Shown here piece by piece: positions 1-7,489 of a stretch of DNA of 20,217 bases. The notes under the pieces are model-generated. The model saw nothing but the letters and a program-made list of their open reading frames with translations, did no database searches and was not told the DNA's origin. The DNA lies in NCBI GenBank assembly GCA_016210285.1, contig JACQUN010000142.1, positions 1 to 20,217 of the forward strand, read 5' to 3'. The DNA comes from Chloroflexota bacterium (GTDB taxonomy: Bacteria > Chloroflexota > Dehalococcoidia > UBA1127 > JACQUN01). A program made the translations under genes and the position numbers. Within the stretch, counting starts at the first letter, position 1; each line of letters begins with the position of its first letter.

Positions 1-4
1 GTTC

Positions 5-46
5 TTGCTTTATACGCTATTTTGGTTTAAGATATTATTGAATAAT
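5..46 (+). promoter_or_regulatory. Candidate promoter/operator of the toxin-antitoxin pair
   Basis: A weak promoter-like pair, TTGCTT (5-10) and TAAGAT (28-33), is separated by 17 bases. Just downstream is a perfect 13-base palindrome, ATTATT-G-AATAAT (34-46). AbrB-fold antitoxins normally bind palindromes in their own promoter, so this is a reasonable autoregulatory operator. That role is inferred from position only, and AT-rich sequence gives such matches easily. Confidence 0.35.
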
Positions 47-78
47 GAATTAATGAGCCAATGATAAGGAGAAAGTCA

Positions 79-363
79 ATGAGCACGCTAACAAAATTAA
101 CTAGCGGTGGGCAGGTCACTCTTCCTAAAGAAATCAGGATGAAGACCAATATGCAGCCAGGGGATTTCGTTGAGGTTAAGCTTGATAAAGAGGGACGCAT
201 CGTATTGACGCCCAAGAAGCTTGTAGATGCCAGTCAGGCTTACTTTTGGACTGAGGAGTGGCAAAATGGGGAACGCAAGGCGGACGATGATATAAAAGCC
301 GGCAGGGTGAAGAGGTTCAAGTCAGCCGCTGATGCAGTCAAGTATCTCGAGGGCAAAGCATAG
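79..363 (+). CDS. AbrB/MazE-fold antitoxin (type II TA system)
   Basis: Ninety-four residues are predicted from ATG 79, chosen over the in-frame ATG at 61 because AAGGAG (66-71) sits 7 bases before it. Residues ~4-46 form a SpoVT/AbrB swapped-hairpin DNA-binding domain (SGGQVTLPKEIR, then QPGDFVEV, then GRIVLTPKK). The acidic tail contains WTEEWQNGERKADDDIKAGR, the pattern by which antitoxins of this type wrap their toxin. The toxin gene follows 3 bases after the stop, so the two are surely cotranscribed. The expected role is to neutralise the toxin and repress the operon. Base composition is more AT-rich than the genes after 1.6 kb, which suggests acquisition. The family call is secure; the partner assignment rests on adjacency. 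Confidence 0.85.
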   Translation: MSTLTKLTSGGQVTLPKEIRMKTNMQPGDFVEVKLDKEGRIVLTPKKLVDASQAYFWTEEWQNGERKADDDIKAGRVKRFKSAADAVKYLEGKA

Positions 364-366
364 CAA

Positions 367-648
367 GTGGAGACCCTCTTCACCGAGCAATTTGAACAGG
401 CATATGAGGAGCTTAACAAGACCGAGAAACGGAGCGTCCGCAAGGCGCTCTCTCTATTGGGTGATAATCTCAAACACCCCAGCCTCCGTGTCAAGAAAAT
501 GGAAGGTAGGAAGAACACCTGGGAAGCTCGCCCTTCAAAGAGATTGCGGATGACTTTTGAGATGACCGGAGAAACCATCTTCATGCGCAATGTGGGGGAG
601 CACGATAAGGTGTTGAAAAGGCCGCGACTTTCTGAACCACCGGGCTAA
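367..648 (+). CDS. RelE/ParE-superfamily toxin
   Basis: Ninety-three residues are predicted from GTG 367, starting METLFTEQFEQAYEEL. The length and helix-helix-sheet plan fit the RelE/ParE fold: two N-terminal helices (residues ~5-35), then a basic beta-sheet region (VKKMEGRKNTWEARPSKRLRM). The C-terminal RNVGEHDKVLKRP matches the usual 'vG.Hd.v' strand of RelE-like toxins. RelE members cleave mRNA in the ribosome and ParE members poison gyrase. The basic residues and GEHD end lean towards an mRNA interferase, but the target cannot be decided from sequence. It lies 3 bases behind the antitoxin, as expected for a TA pair. The stop codon lies inside the left arm of a 13-bp inverted repeat (641-653). 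Confidence 0.82.
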   Translation: METLFTEQFEQAYEELNKTEKRSVRKALSLLGDNLKHPSLRVKKMEGRKNTWEARPSKRLRMTFEMTGETIFMRNVGEHDKVLKRPRLSEPPG

Positions 649-653
649 CGGCG
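641..653 (+). repeat. Left arm of 13-bp inverted repeat around the HNH-like gene
   Basis: CGGGCTAACGGCG here is the exact reverse complement of 1485-1497. It contains the toxin stop codon TAA (646-648). The core GGCTAAC is one base off the integron inverse core site consensus RYYYAAC. Confidence 0.7.
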
Positions 654-722
654 GAGAGCGCGGAAATATTGGGATATGCAGAACTTGCTACGTATGATAT
701 CTATTGGATGCTCGAGAGTACA

Positions 723-1436
723 ATGAAGTGCAAATTCTGTGGCAATGAAAGCGAACTCATAGAGGCCCATATTATCCCCGCCGGTTTCTTTCGTCGTCTA
801 AAGCAAGGACAGGAGCCTTTGGAGATCGTTACAAATAGAGGCGGTGAGTATACCAAGAAGTCTCGCAAAGGGGTGTATGACCAAACTATTGTCTGTAGCA
901 AGTGTGAGCTTATCTGGCAGGGGTGGGACAACTATGCCCAGCAATTACTAGCTGAGGAACCGCTCAATGGACGAGCGCGATATCACGGCAATCGGAAGAT
1001 TTGCTACGTAGTAGACAATTTCGAATATCGGAGGCTGAAACTATTCTTTATCTCGATGCTCTGGAGGGCATCTGTTTCAAGCCAAAAATTTTTCTCAAGG
1101 CTCTGCCTGGGCCGGTTTGAGGATATTGCTAAGCAGCATATTGTGAACAGTGCTCCAGGCAATAGCGAGGACTTCAGCGTAGTCCTGTCCAAATTTGATC
1201 ACCCTCTGGCAAAGGGAATATTAGACCCCTATATGTATGAGAATTCGGGCGTGAAGTACATTCGCTTCTATTTTGCTAGTTACATGGCTGACATAAAGGT
1301 TGACCGTAAGAAAACCCCAGAACCGTTATCTAAACTCGTCATGACCGAAAACAAGCCTTTATATATTCTCTGCAGGAATTTTCAGGAAAGTAAAGAGCTC
1401 GATTTGATGCAGCAGCTAATTCGCATGAGACTGTAG
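723..1436 (+). CDS. Zinc-ribbon HNH-like protein of unknown function
   Basis: A 237-residue protein is predicted from ATG 723, which has a GAGAG ribosome-site-like stretch at 714-718. A TTG at 669 and an ATG at 708 lie in frame but have no convincing site. The N-terminus has C3-x2-C6 followed by ELIEAHIIPAGFF (residues 11-23), and C58-SK-C61 follows with ELIWQGWDNYAQQLL. A CxxC pair, a 'HIIP' segment and a second CxxC pair is the layout of HNH-type treble-clef nucleases. The canonical downstream Asn/His of the motif is not evident, so nuclease activity is unproven. Residues ~90-237 are unassigned, with no membrane segments seen. Composition is AT-rich like the preceding TA pair. Similar proteins are often found in accessory or defence regions; that role is inference. 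Confidence 0.6.
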   Translation: MKCKFCGNESELIEAHIIPAGFFRRLKQGQEPLEIVTNRGGEYTKKSRKGVYDQTIVCSKCELIWQGWDNYAQQLLAEEPLNGRARYHGNRKICYVVDNFEYRRLKLFFISMLWRASVSSQKFFSRLCLGRFEDIAKQHIVNSAPGNSEDFSVVLSKFDHPLAKGILDPYMYENSGVKYIRFYFASYMADIKVDRKKTPEPLSKLVMTENKPLYILCRNFQESKELDLMQQLIRMRL

Positions 1437-1484
1437 CCCTTTGCAAAAGCGGAGTCTGATCCTATCCCACAGTAGGGTTCGCTG

Positions 1485-1497
1485 CGCCGTTAGCCCG
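1485..1497 (-). repeat. Right arm of 13-bp inverted repeat around the HNH-like gene
   Basis: CGCCGTTAGCCCG on the + strand is the perfect reverse complement of 641-653. Its GTTAGCC core (1489-1495) is one base off the integron core consensus GTTRRRY. It lies 48 bases past the stop of the HNH-like gene, roughly where the GC-rich backbone resumes. The rest of 1437-1641 shows no gene. Confidence 0.65.
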
Positions 1498-1591
1498 AGG
1501 AGCCATTCTGTACAACGCACAGGACCGGGAAACACTCATGGCGCTGCCTGGATAGCAGGGCACAACAGGGACTCTACGCAAAACAAGGCTA

Positions 1592-1620
1592 TTGCTAACA
1601 GGGGTTTTTCCGCTTAGGAT
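1592..1620 (+). promoter_or_regulatory. Candidate promoter of the acyl-CoA cluster
   Basis: TTGCTA (1592-1597) and TAGGAT (1615-1620) are spaced by 17 bases, each matching four of six sigma-70-type consensus positions. A start near 1627 would leave a short leader containing AGAGGTG before ATG 1642. Confidence 0.4.
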
Positions 1621-1641
1621 TGGGCGGCAGAGAGGTGCCTT

Positions 1642-2556
1642 ATGAAAGTGGGATTCATTGGCCTGGGCAACATGGGGGGTCCCATGGCCCTCAACGTGCT
1701 CAGGGCTGGCCACACCCTTACCGTCCTTGACCTCCGGCGGGAGGCCGCAGCCCCTCACCTGGAGGCCGGTGCCCTCTGGGCCGACTCACCGAAAGAGGTG
1801 GCCCAGGCCAGCGAGGTCATCTTCACCTCTCTGCCTGGCCCCAAGGAGGTGCAGGAGGTGTCCCTGGGCCCTGACGGCATTCTCGAGGGCATCGAGCGGA
1901 ACGCCGTGTACGTGGACCTCAGCACCAGCTCGCCCACCCTCATCCGCGAGCTCTCCACCCTCTTCCTGGATCAAAAGGGCGCCCATGTCCTGGACGGGCC
2001 CGTGAGCGGCGGCGTTCCGGGCGCTCGCACCCGCAACCTGGCGGTCATGGTAGGCGGCGACGAGGTTGTCTATCAACGTATCAAGCCTGTCCTGGACGCC
2101 ATCGGGGACAAGGTGATGTATGTGGGCCCCGTGGGCAGTGGCACCATCTGCAAGCTGGCCCACAACTGCATCGGCTACACCCTGGCCCTGGCCATCGCCG
2201 AGTGCTTCACGATGGGCGTCAAGGCCGGGGTCGAGCCCCGAGCCATCTGGGAGGCGGTGCGGCGCGGCGCCCTGGGGAGGGCCAGCATCCTCCACAGCCA
2301 GTTGCCCCGCACCCTCTTCCAGGGCCGTTTCCAGCCGCCAGACTTCGCCCTCCGCCTGGCCCACAAGGACGTGGACCTGGCGGTATCTCTGGGGCGGGAG
2401 TTTGGCGTGCCCATGCGCCTGAGCAGCCTGACCCTCCAGGAGATGCAGGAGGCGTTGAACCGGGGGTGGGGGGAGATGGACTCGCGGGCGGTCTGCCTGC
2501 TCCAGGAGGAGCGGGCAGGGGTCCAGCTTCGCATCCCGGGGCTGGAGGTAGAGTAG
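1642..2556 (+). CDS. NAD(P)-dependent beta-hydroxyacid dehydrogenase (3-hydroxyisobutyrate dehydrogenase family)
   Basis: This 304-residue protein oxidises a short beta-hydroxyacid (3-hydroxyisobutyrate, tartronate semialdehyde or similar) with NAD(P)+. An N-terminal Rossmann fold opens with GFIGLGNMG (residues 4-12). The family substrate signature DGPVSGG is at 118-124. The catalytic lysine is K171 with N175 in GTICKLAHNCIG, and KDVDLA at 242-247 matches the conserved C-terminal helical-domain motif. Length is normal for the family (~290-305). The start is supported by AGAGGTG upstream. It leads a same-strand cluster with a CoA transferase 30 bases on and a MaoC-like dehydratase, so its substrate is probably a free or CoA-linked branched or short hydroxyacid. 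Exact substrate is not readable from sequence. Confidence 0.9.
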   Translation: MKVGFIGLGNMGGPMALNVLRAGHTLTVLDLRREAAAPHLEAGALWADSPKEVAQASEVIFTSLPGPKEVQEVSLGPDGILEGIERNAVYVDLSTSSPTLIRELSTLFLDQKGAHVLDGPVSGGVPGARTRNLAVMVGGDEVVYQRIKPVLDAIGDKVMYVGPVGSGTICKLAHNCIGYTLALAIAECFTMGVKAGVEPRAIWEAVRRGALGRASILHSQLPRTLFQGRFQPPDFALRLAHKDVDLAVSLGREFGVPMRLSSLTLQEMQEALNRGWGEMDSRAVCLLQEERAGVQLRIPGLEVE

Positions 2557-2586
2557 ACACACTCGTCCGGCGGAGGAGGTGTCGGT

Positions 2587-3801
2587 ATGGGTAGTCTGCC
2601 CCTGGAAGGCATTCGGGTCGCTGACTTCGGCCAGATAGTGGCGGTGCCCTTCTGTGCCCAGATGCTGGGCTGGATGGGGGCTGAGGTCATCCTCATTGAA
2701 AGCCATGTGCGCTCTGTCTCCCGCGGAAACCCGCCCTTTGCCTACGACCGGGAGGGCCCGAATACCGCGGGGCCCTTCAACACCCTGAACACCAACAAGC
2801 TGAGCTGCACCCTCAACTTGACGAACCCTCAAGGGGTTGCCCTGGCCAGAGAGATCATCCGGGTCAGCGACGTGGTGGTGGATAACTTCGCCACCGGCAC
2901 CATGGAGAAGCTGGGCCTGGGCTATCAAGAGGTGCGGAAGCTCCGCCCCGATAGCATCGTGGCCTCCCTGGGCGCTTTTGGGCGACGGGGCCCCTACAGC
3001 CGCTACGGCGGGCTCCACAGCGCCGTGGCCTTTTTCAGCGGCGTTGCTGCCCTCACCAGCTATGGCCCTGCGGACCGGCCTCGCATCATGGGCGCAATTC
3101 TCCCCGACCCCCTCAGCGGCACCTTCGCCTGCCTGGCCATCCTCGAGGCTCTGGAGCACCGAGAGCGCACCGGGCAGGGGCAGTACATTGACCTCTCCAT
3201 GTCCGAGGTTATGACCCAACTCATCCCGGAGGCCGTCTTTGACTACTCGGTCAACGGCCGGGAGGGCAAGGCCCTGGGGAACCGCGACCCCGTGAAGGCC
3301 CCCCACGGCATCTTTCGCTGCCGCGGGCGGGACGCCTGGGTCGCCATCTCGGTCTCCACCGACGGGGAGTGGCAGGGGCTGTGCAGGGTCATCGGCAGGC
3401 CAGACCTGGCGGATGACCCCCGCTTCGCCGACCCCCTGGAGCGCTGGCAGCGGCAGGCTGCCCTGGAGCCGGTCATCACCGCCTGGACCAGGAAGCACGC
3501 CCACGATGAGGCCATGCACCTGCTCCAGGACGCCGGGGTCCCAGCAGGGGCATCCCTCAACGCAAAGGACCTGTTGAACGACCCCCACCTGAAGGCCCGC
3601 GGATTTATCACAACCACAGAGCACCCGGAGGCGGGCCGCCGGCGCATGGGGGGCCTCGCCTGGAAGACCACCGACCTTCCCCGCACCACCTACCGCCATG
3701 CGCCCCTCATCGGGGAGCACACCGGATGGGCCCTGGGGGAGCTCCTGGGTCTGCCCAGAGAAGCCCTGGCACGCCTGGAGGCCGAGGGGGTCACGTACTA
3801 G
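2587..3801 (+). CDS. Family III CoA transferase (CaiB/BaiF type)
   Basis: At 404 residues this matches the ~400-residue norm for family III transferases, interlocked dimers that move CoA between carboxylic acids through an aspartyl-CoA intermediate. The N-terminus LEGIRVADFGQIVAVPFCAQMLGWMG... is typical. The 'L.TNK.S..LNL..P.G' segment is present at residues ~67-83. The catalytic aspartate is most likely D174 in ILPDPLSGTFA, which precedes RTGQGQYIDLSMSE (194-207). GGAGGAGGT (2572-2580) gives ATG 2587 a strong ribosome site. Upstream is the dehydrogenase and downstream the MaoC-like protein. The cluster lacks an acyl-CoA ligase, so this enzyme is the probable activation step. The acid substrate is unknown. 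Confidence 0.92.
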   Translation: MGSLPLEGIRVADFGQIVAVPFCAQMLGWMGAEVILIESHVRSVSRGNPPFAYDREGPNTAGPFNTLNTNKLSCTLNLTNPQGVALAREIIRVSDVVVDNFATGTMEKLGLGYQEVRKLRPDSIVASLGAFGRRGPYSRYGGLHSAVAFFSGVAALTSYGPADRPRIMGAILPDPLSGTFACLAILEALEHRERTGQGQYIDLSMSEVMTQLIPEAVFDYSVNGREGKALGNRDPVKAPHGIFRCRGRDAWVAISVSTDGEWQGLCRVIGRPDLADDPRFADPLERWQRQAALEPVITAWTRKHAHDEAMHLLQDAGVPAGASLNAKDLLNDPHLKARGFITTTEHPEAGRRRMGGLAWKTTDLPRTTYRHAPLIGEHTGWALGELLGLPREALARLEAEGVTY

Positions 3802-3847
3802 GCGAACCGGGATGTTGCACGCAACCAAGGGGGGGGGTGGAAAGGCC

Positions 3848-4279
3848 GTGCGCTACTTTGAGGATGTTCGGGAAGGGGATGAGGTCCCGGCGCTGACCAA
3901 GGAGATCAATCCGGTGGCTATGATGATGTACGGCGCCGCCACATGGGACTACGTCCGCTTCCACTACGACGCTGACTACGCTCGCAAGCTCGGCTTCCAG
4001 GCCCCCTTCGTGGATGGCCAGATGCTGGGGGCCTATCTGGCCCAGATGCTCTCGGACTGGGCAGGCGACCCAGGGGCCATCCAGCGCCTGGCCTTCCAGA
4101 ACCGCGGCTTCGTCTTCCCTGGGGATACCCTGACCTGCAAGGGCAGAGTCGCGAAGAAGGAGTCGCGGGACGGGCAGCATCTGGTCGAGTGCGAGCTGTG
4201 GATCGAGAACCAGAAGGGGGAGCGGGTGGTCGCCTCCGCCTCGGCCACCCTGGCCCTGCCCACGCGCGCCTCTGTGTAG
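3848..4279 (+). CDS. MaoC-like acyl dehydratase (hotdog fold)
   Basis: GTG 3848 gives a 143-residue protein starting RYFEDVREGDEVP, the usual beginning of single-hotdog MaoC dehydratases. GGTGG/GGAAAG lies just upstream. ATG 3812 is an in-frame alternative but adds a glycine-rich stretch encoded by a run of nine G. Single-domain MaoC proteins hydrate or dehydrate enoyl- and 3-hydroxyacyl-CoA. The active-site helix region is ATWDYVRFHYDADYARKLGF, followed by FVDGQMLGAYL. Many relatives carry His before the Gly of the second motif ('vhGq') where this has Asp, so the catalytic pair may differ. FPGDTLTCKGRV is the conserved C-terminal strand pair. It is third in the acyl-CoA cluster and 46 bases from the CoA transferase. 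Confidence 0.83.
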   Translation: MRYFEDVREGDEVPALTKEINPVAMMMYGAATWDYVRFHYDADYARKLGFQAPFVDGQMLGAYLAQMLSDWAGDPGAIQRLAFQNRGFVFPGDTLTCKGRVAKKESRDGQHLVECELWIENQKGERVVASASATLALPTRASV

Positions 4280-4395
4280 CCCCCATTACCCCTGGAGGCC
4301 CCCTGCGTTACATCCTGATTCTTGGCCCCTTCAATGTCTGGTTGAGCGTCCTGGTCCCCTGGCTCCTTCCGTACCCCACAGGGCTGGCATTCTTT

Positions 4396-4550
4396 AGAAA
4401 CTATCTCAACACTGCCGTTTGGGGGAGTCCAGAGGGGAGCTAACCCCCTCTGGCAGGGGTCTGGGGGTGTCCCCCAGATTCCTTTTCCTCCCCCGCTCCC
4501 TTGCTAAGGGAGCGGGGGACACAGGGGGTGAGGGTTTTGAGATAGTTTCT
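4396..4550. repeat. MITE-like palindromic element with 14-bp terminal inverted repeats
   Basis: AGAAACTATCTCAA (4396-4409) is repeated perfectly inverted at 4537-4550. The 155-bp unit fills most of the convergent gap between the MaoC gene and the deacylase gene. Inside are nested G/C-rich palindromes, including a 13-bp hairpin (4490-4518), and a module (4424-4482) that recurs inverted at 16935-16991. No coding capacity is visible. The right end contributes to the deacylase stop codon (complement of 4550-4552). The 116 bases before 4396 show nothing recognisable. Confidence 0.75.
4490..4518. terminator. Strong hairpin, possible bidirectional transcription barrier
   Basis: CCCCCGCTCCCTT (4490-4502) pairs perfectly with 4506-4518 across a 3-base loop, GCT. 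It lies between convergent genes, where a shared terminator would be expected. There is no T-run after the stem in either direction, so it is not a classical intrinsic terminator. It may simply be part of the surrounding repeat. Confidence 0.35.
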
Positions 4551-6115
4551 TAGCTCCCGTGCCTCAGCGCCCGCCCTGGCAGGGCGCCGGTGGGCTTCCC
4601 GCTCTCTACGACGAGCACCCCGTTGACCATGACGTGCTCGATGCCTTCGGGTGCGCTGCGGGGGTTCTCCAGGGTGGCGGTGGCCCGCACCCGCTGGGGG
4701 TCCAAGACCACCATGTCCGCCTTCATGCCGTCCCTCAGCATGCCACGGTCGCTGAGGCCCAGGCGCTGGGCAGGGAAGGAGGTCATCTTGCGTACCGCTG
4801 AGGGCAGGTCCAGCACCCCCTCCTCCCGGCAGAAATCCCCCAGCACGAGCGGGTAGCAGCCGTAGCTGCGGGGGTTGGGGTGGTCCCCGATGAGGAGGGC
4901 GTCGCTGCCTACCATGTGGGCCGGGTGCCGGTAGAACTCCCGGATGTTCAGGGGGTTGCCTCCCAGGGCGGTGTACGAGAGCCCCAGGTCTTCCTCCAGG
5001 AGCAGATCGCAGAGGGTGTCCACCACGCTCAGCCCCAGGGCCTCGGCGATGGCTGCCAGGGACATTCCATCGAAGCGCTTGTACGTTGCCTGGGTGAAGG
5101 CGGTGACCAGGAAGGAACGGAAGTCCCGGCCTGAGAAGTCGGGGTCCGCGGCGATGCGGGCCCGTATCTCTTGGACCCGCAGCCGCTCCAGCAGGCGGGC
5201 GGTCCCGCCCTCATGCGCCCACTCTGGTATCAGGGCTACCAGGCGCGTGCTGGAGTAGGGGTAGGAGTAGGAGTCGAAGGTCACATCCCTGCCCTCTAGG
5301 CGGGCCTCGTCCACCAGGGCCAACAGGCGGCGGGCGCCCCCTGGCCGAGGGGAGTGGAGGTGGGAGATGTGGACCGGGACGCCGCTGCGCCGCCCGATCT
5401 CGATGGCCTCCCGGAAGGGGTCCAGGATCCGGTCCCCCAGGGTGTAGCGCACGTGGGTCACATAGACACCGCCCTGGGGGTTGACGGTGCGGCACAGCTC
5501 GGCTAGCTCCTCAGTCTCCGCATAGCTGCCCGGCGGGTAGGTGAGCCCTGTGGACATGCCGAAGGCGCCCTCTCGCATCCCCTGGCGCAGCAGGTCATGC
5601 ATGCGGGCCGCCTCGGAGGCGGTGGGCCGTCGGTTCTCCCACCCCACGGCGGCAATCCGCAGCGCCGAGTTGCCGATCACGTAGGCGATGTTGCATGCAA
5701 CCCTGCCCTCAAAGGCCTCCAGGTACTCTGCCACACTGGACCAGCGGAGCCCCGCGGGCAGGCGGCCATCCAGGCCCGCGTTGAGCAAGGCGAAGGCCTC
5801 CAGGTCGTCTGGCGAGGGGAACGGGGCGTAGGAGTTGCCATCCACCCCCACCAGCTCGGTGGTGACCCCTTGGCGGACCTTGGGCTCGTGGTAGCCGGGG
5901 CTGTGGAGGGCCATGAGGCCGGAGTGGGCGTGCGTGTCAATAAAACCGGGGCAGACCACCCGGCCCGTGGCGTCCAGGACTCTCGCCGCCTCTGCGCCAG
6001 GGGTGTCCCCCCGCAGGAGCTTCAGGCGATCGCCCTCCACCCCCACGTCGGCACGGAAGGGGAGGTTGCCGCTGCCGTCAATGACCTGGCCGCCGCGGAC
6101 AAGGAGGTCGTACGT
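4550..6115 (-). CDS. N-acyl-D-amino-acid deacylase (D-aminoacylase) family amidohydrolase, ACG start
   Basis: The predicted product is 521 residues, a cytosolic zinc amidohydrolase removing acyl groups from D-amino acids or related amides. Starting at ACG 6115 gives the family N-terminus (M)YDLLVRGGQVIDGSG. Upstream to the in-frame TGA there is no ATG, GTG or TTG. The first standard start, GTG 6046, would delete this conserved strand. AAGGAGG (6121-6127) lies 5 bases before ACG. Metal motifs: HAH at 62/64 (PGFIDTHAHSG), H221 (YVTHVR), H252 (HISHLHS) and D405 (VGSD). Where characterised D-aminoacylases have a cysteine ligand (GNCG), this has GVDG with D92. C-terminal LSDRGMLRDGMKADMVVLD is typical. 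It lies downstream of the protease gene, separated by a repeat element. Substrate is uncertain. Confidence 0.88.
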   Translation of the reverse strand, partial: TYDLLVRGGQVIDGSGNLPFRADVGVEGDRLKLLRGDTPGAEAARVLDATGRVVCPGFIDTHAHSGLMALHSPGYHEPKVRQGVTTELVGVDGNSYAPFPSPDDLEAFALLNAGLDGRLPAGLRWSSVAEYLEAFEGRVACNIAYVIGNSALRIAAVGWENRRPTASEAARMHDLLRQGMREGAFGMSTGLTYPPGSYAETEELAELCRTVNPQGGVYVTHVRYTLGDRILDPFREAIEIGRRSGVPVHISHLHSPRPGGARRLLALVDEARLEGRDVTFDSYSYPYSSTRLVALIPEWAHEGGTARLLERLRVQEIRARIAADPDFSGRDFRSFLVTAFTQATYKRFDGMSLAAIAEALGLSVVDTLCDLLLEEDLGLSYTALGGNPLNIREFYRHPAHMVGSDALLIGDHPNPRSYGCYPLVLGDFCREEGVLDLPSAVRKMTSFPAQRLGLSDRGMLRDGMKADMVVLDPQRVRATATLENPRSAPEGIEHVMVNGVLVVESGKPTGALPGRALRHGS

Positions 6116-6120
6116 GGTTT

Positions 6121-6127
6121 CCTCCTT
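6121..6127 (-). promoter_or_regulatory. Shine-Dalgarno site that decides the ACG start
   Basis: The minus strand reads AAGGAGG, a full anti-16S match, followed by AAACC and then ACG-TAC-GAC. The 5-base spacing is normal. It is the only good ribosome site near the 5' end of the deacylase, and it points at the ACG rather than GTG 6046. Confidence 0.8.
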
Positions 6128-6204
6128 CTGGGGAGGACGAGCTGCGATGCGCTCTGGGGTAGCTGCACTGGGTCAGGCGGAGGTAGGCTGGGGTAGCCCC
6201 ATTC

Positions 6205-6364
6205 CTAGTGTCCTGAGTTGCAGGTTCCTCAAATGATTCTCGCAGTTGGTGATAAGGACTTCGTGGTTCGACAAGCTCACCACGAACGGGGGACCCCTAT
6301 TCCGTTCGTCCTGAGCTTGTCGAAGGGCGGGCCGAAATATACATGCTTCTTCTGACTCAGGACA

Positions 6365-6368
<4 letters not shown>
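6205..6368. repeat. 164-bp MITE-like element with perfect 14-bp terminal inverted repeats
   Basis: CTAGTGTCCTGAGT (6205-6218) is perfectly inverted at 6355-6368. Inside is a second imperfect palindrome: 6266-6289 matches inverted 6302-6325 at 21 of 24 positions, core TTCGACAAGCTCA. There is no coding capacity. The outermost CTAG is self-complementary, so it could be a 4-bp target duplication rather than part of the repeat. The right end overlaps the protease stop codon (complement of 6365-6367). The element separates the protease from the deacylase. Confidence 0.8.
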
Positions 6369-7483
<1,115 letters not shown>

Positions 7484-7489
7484 ACTCTG

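Noticed and set aside
669..722. Earlier TTG start for the HNH-like protein
   Set aside because: It has no ribosome site, and the added residues precede a natural MKCKFC zinc-ribbon N-terminus.
641..1497. Confirmed integron cassette
   Set aside because: Both cores deviate from consensus, spacing is too large for one attC, and no integrase is visible. It is kept only as a finding to check.
1437..1641. tRNA or small RNA gene in the gap
   Set aside because: No cloverleaf or terminator could be traced. Only the inverted-repeat arm and a candidate promoter are supportable.
1786..3828. 680-codon minus-strand open frame
   Set aside because: It lies opposite the dehydrogenase and CoA transferase, whose motifs are unmistakable. 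Long antisense frames are expected in GC-rich coding DNA, and its translation shows no family motif.
4189..4443. 84-codon plus-strand frame running from the MaoC gene into the repeat
   Set aside because: It overlaps the MaoC coding end in another frame and runs through the repeat element, with no good ribosome site or recognisable motif.
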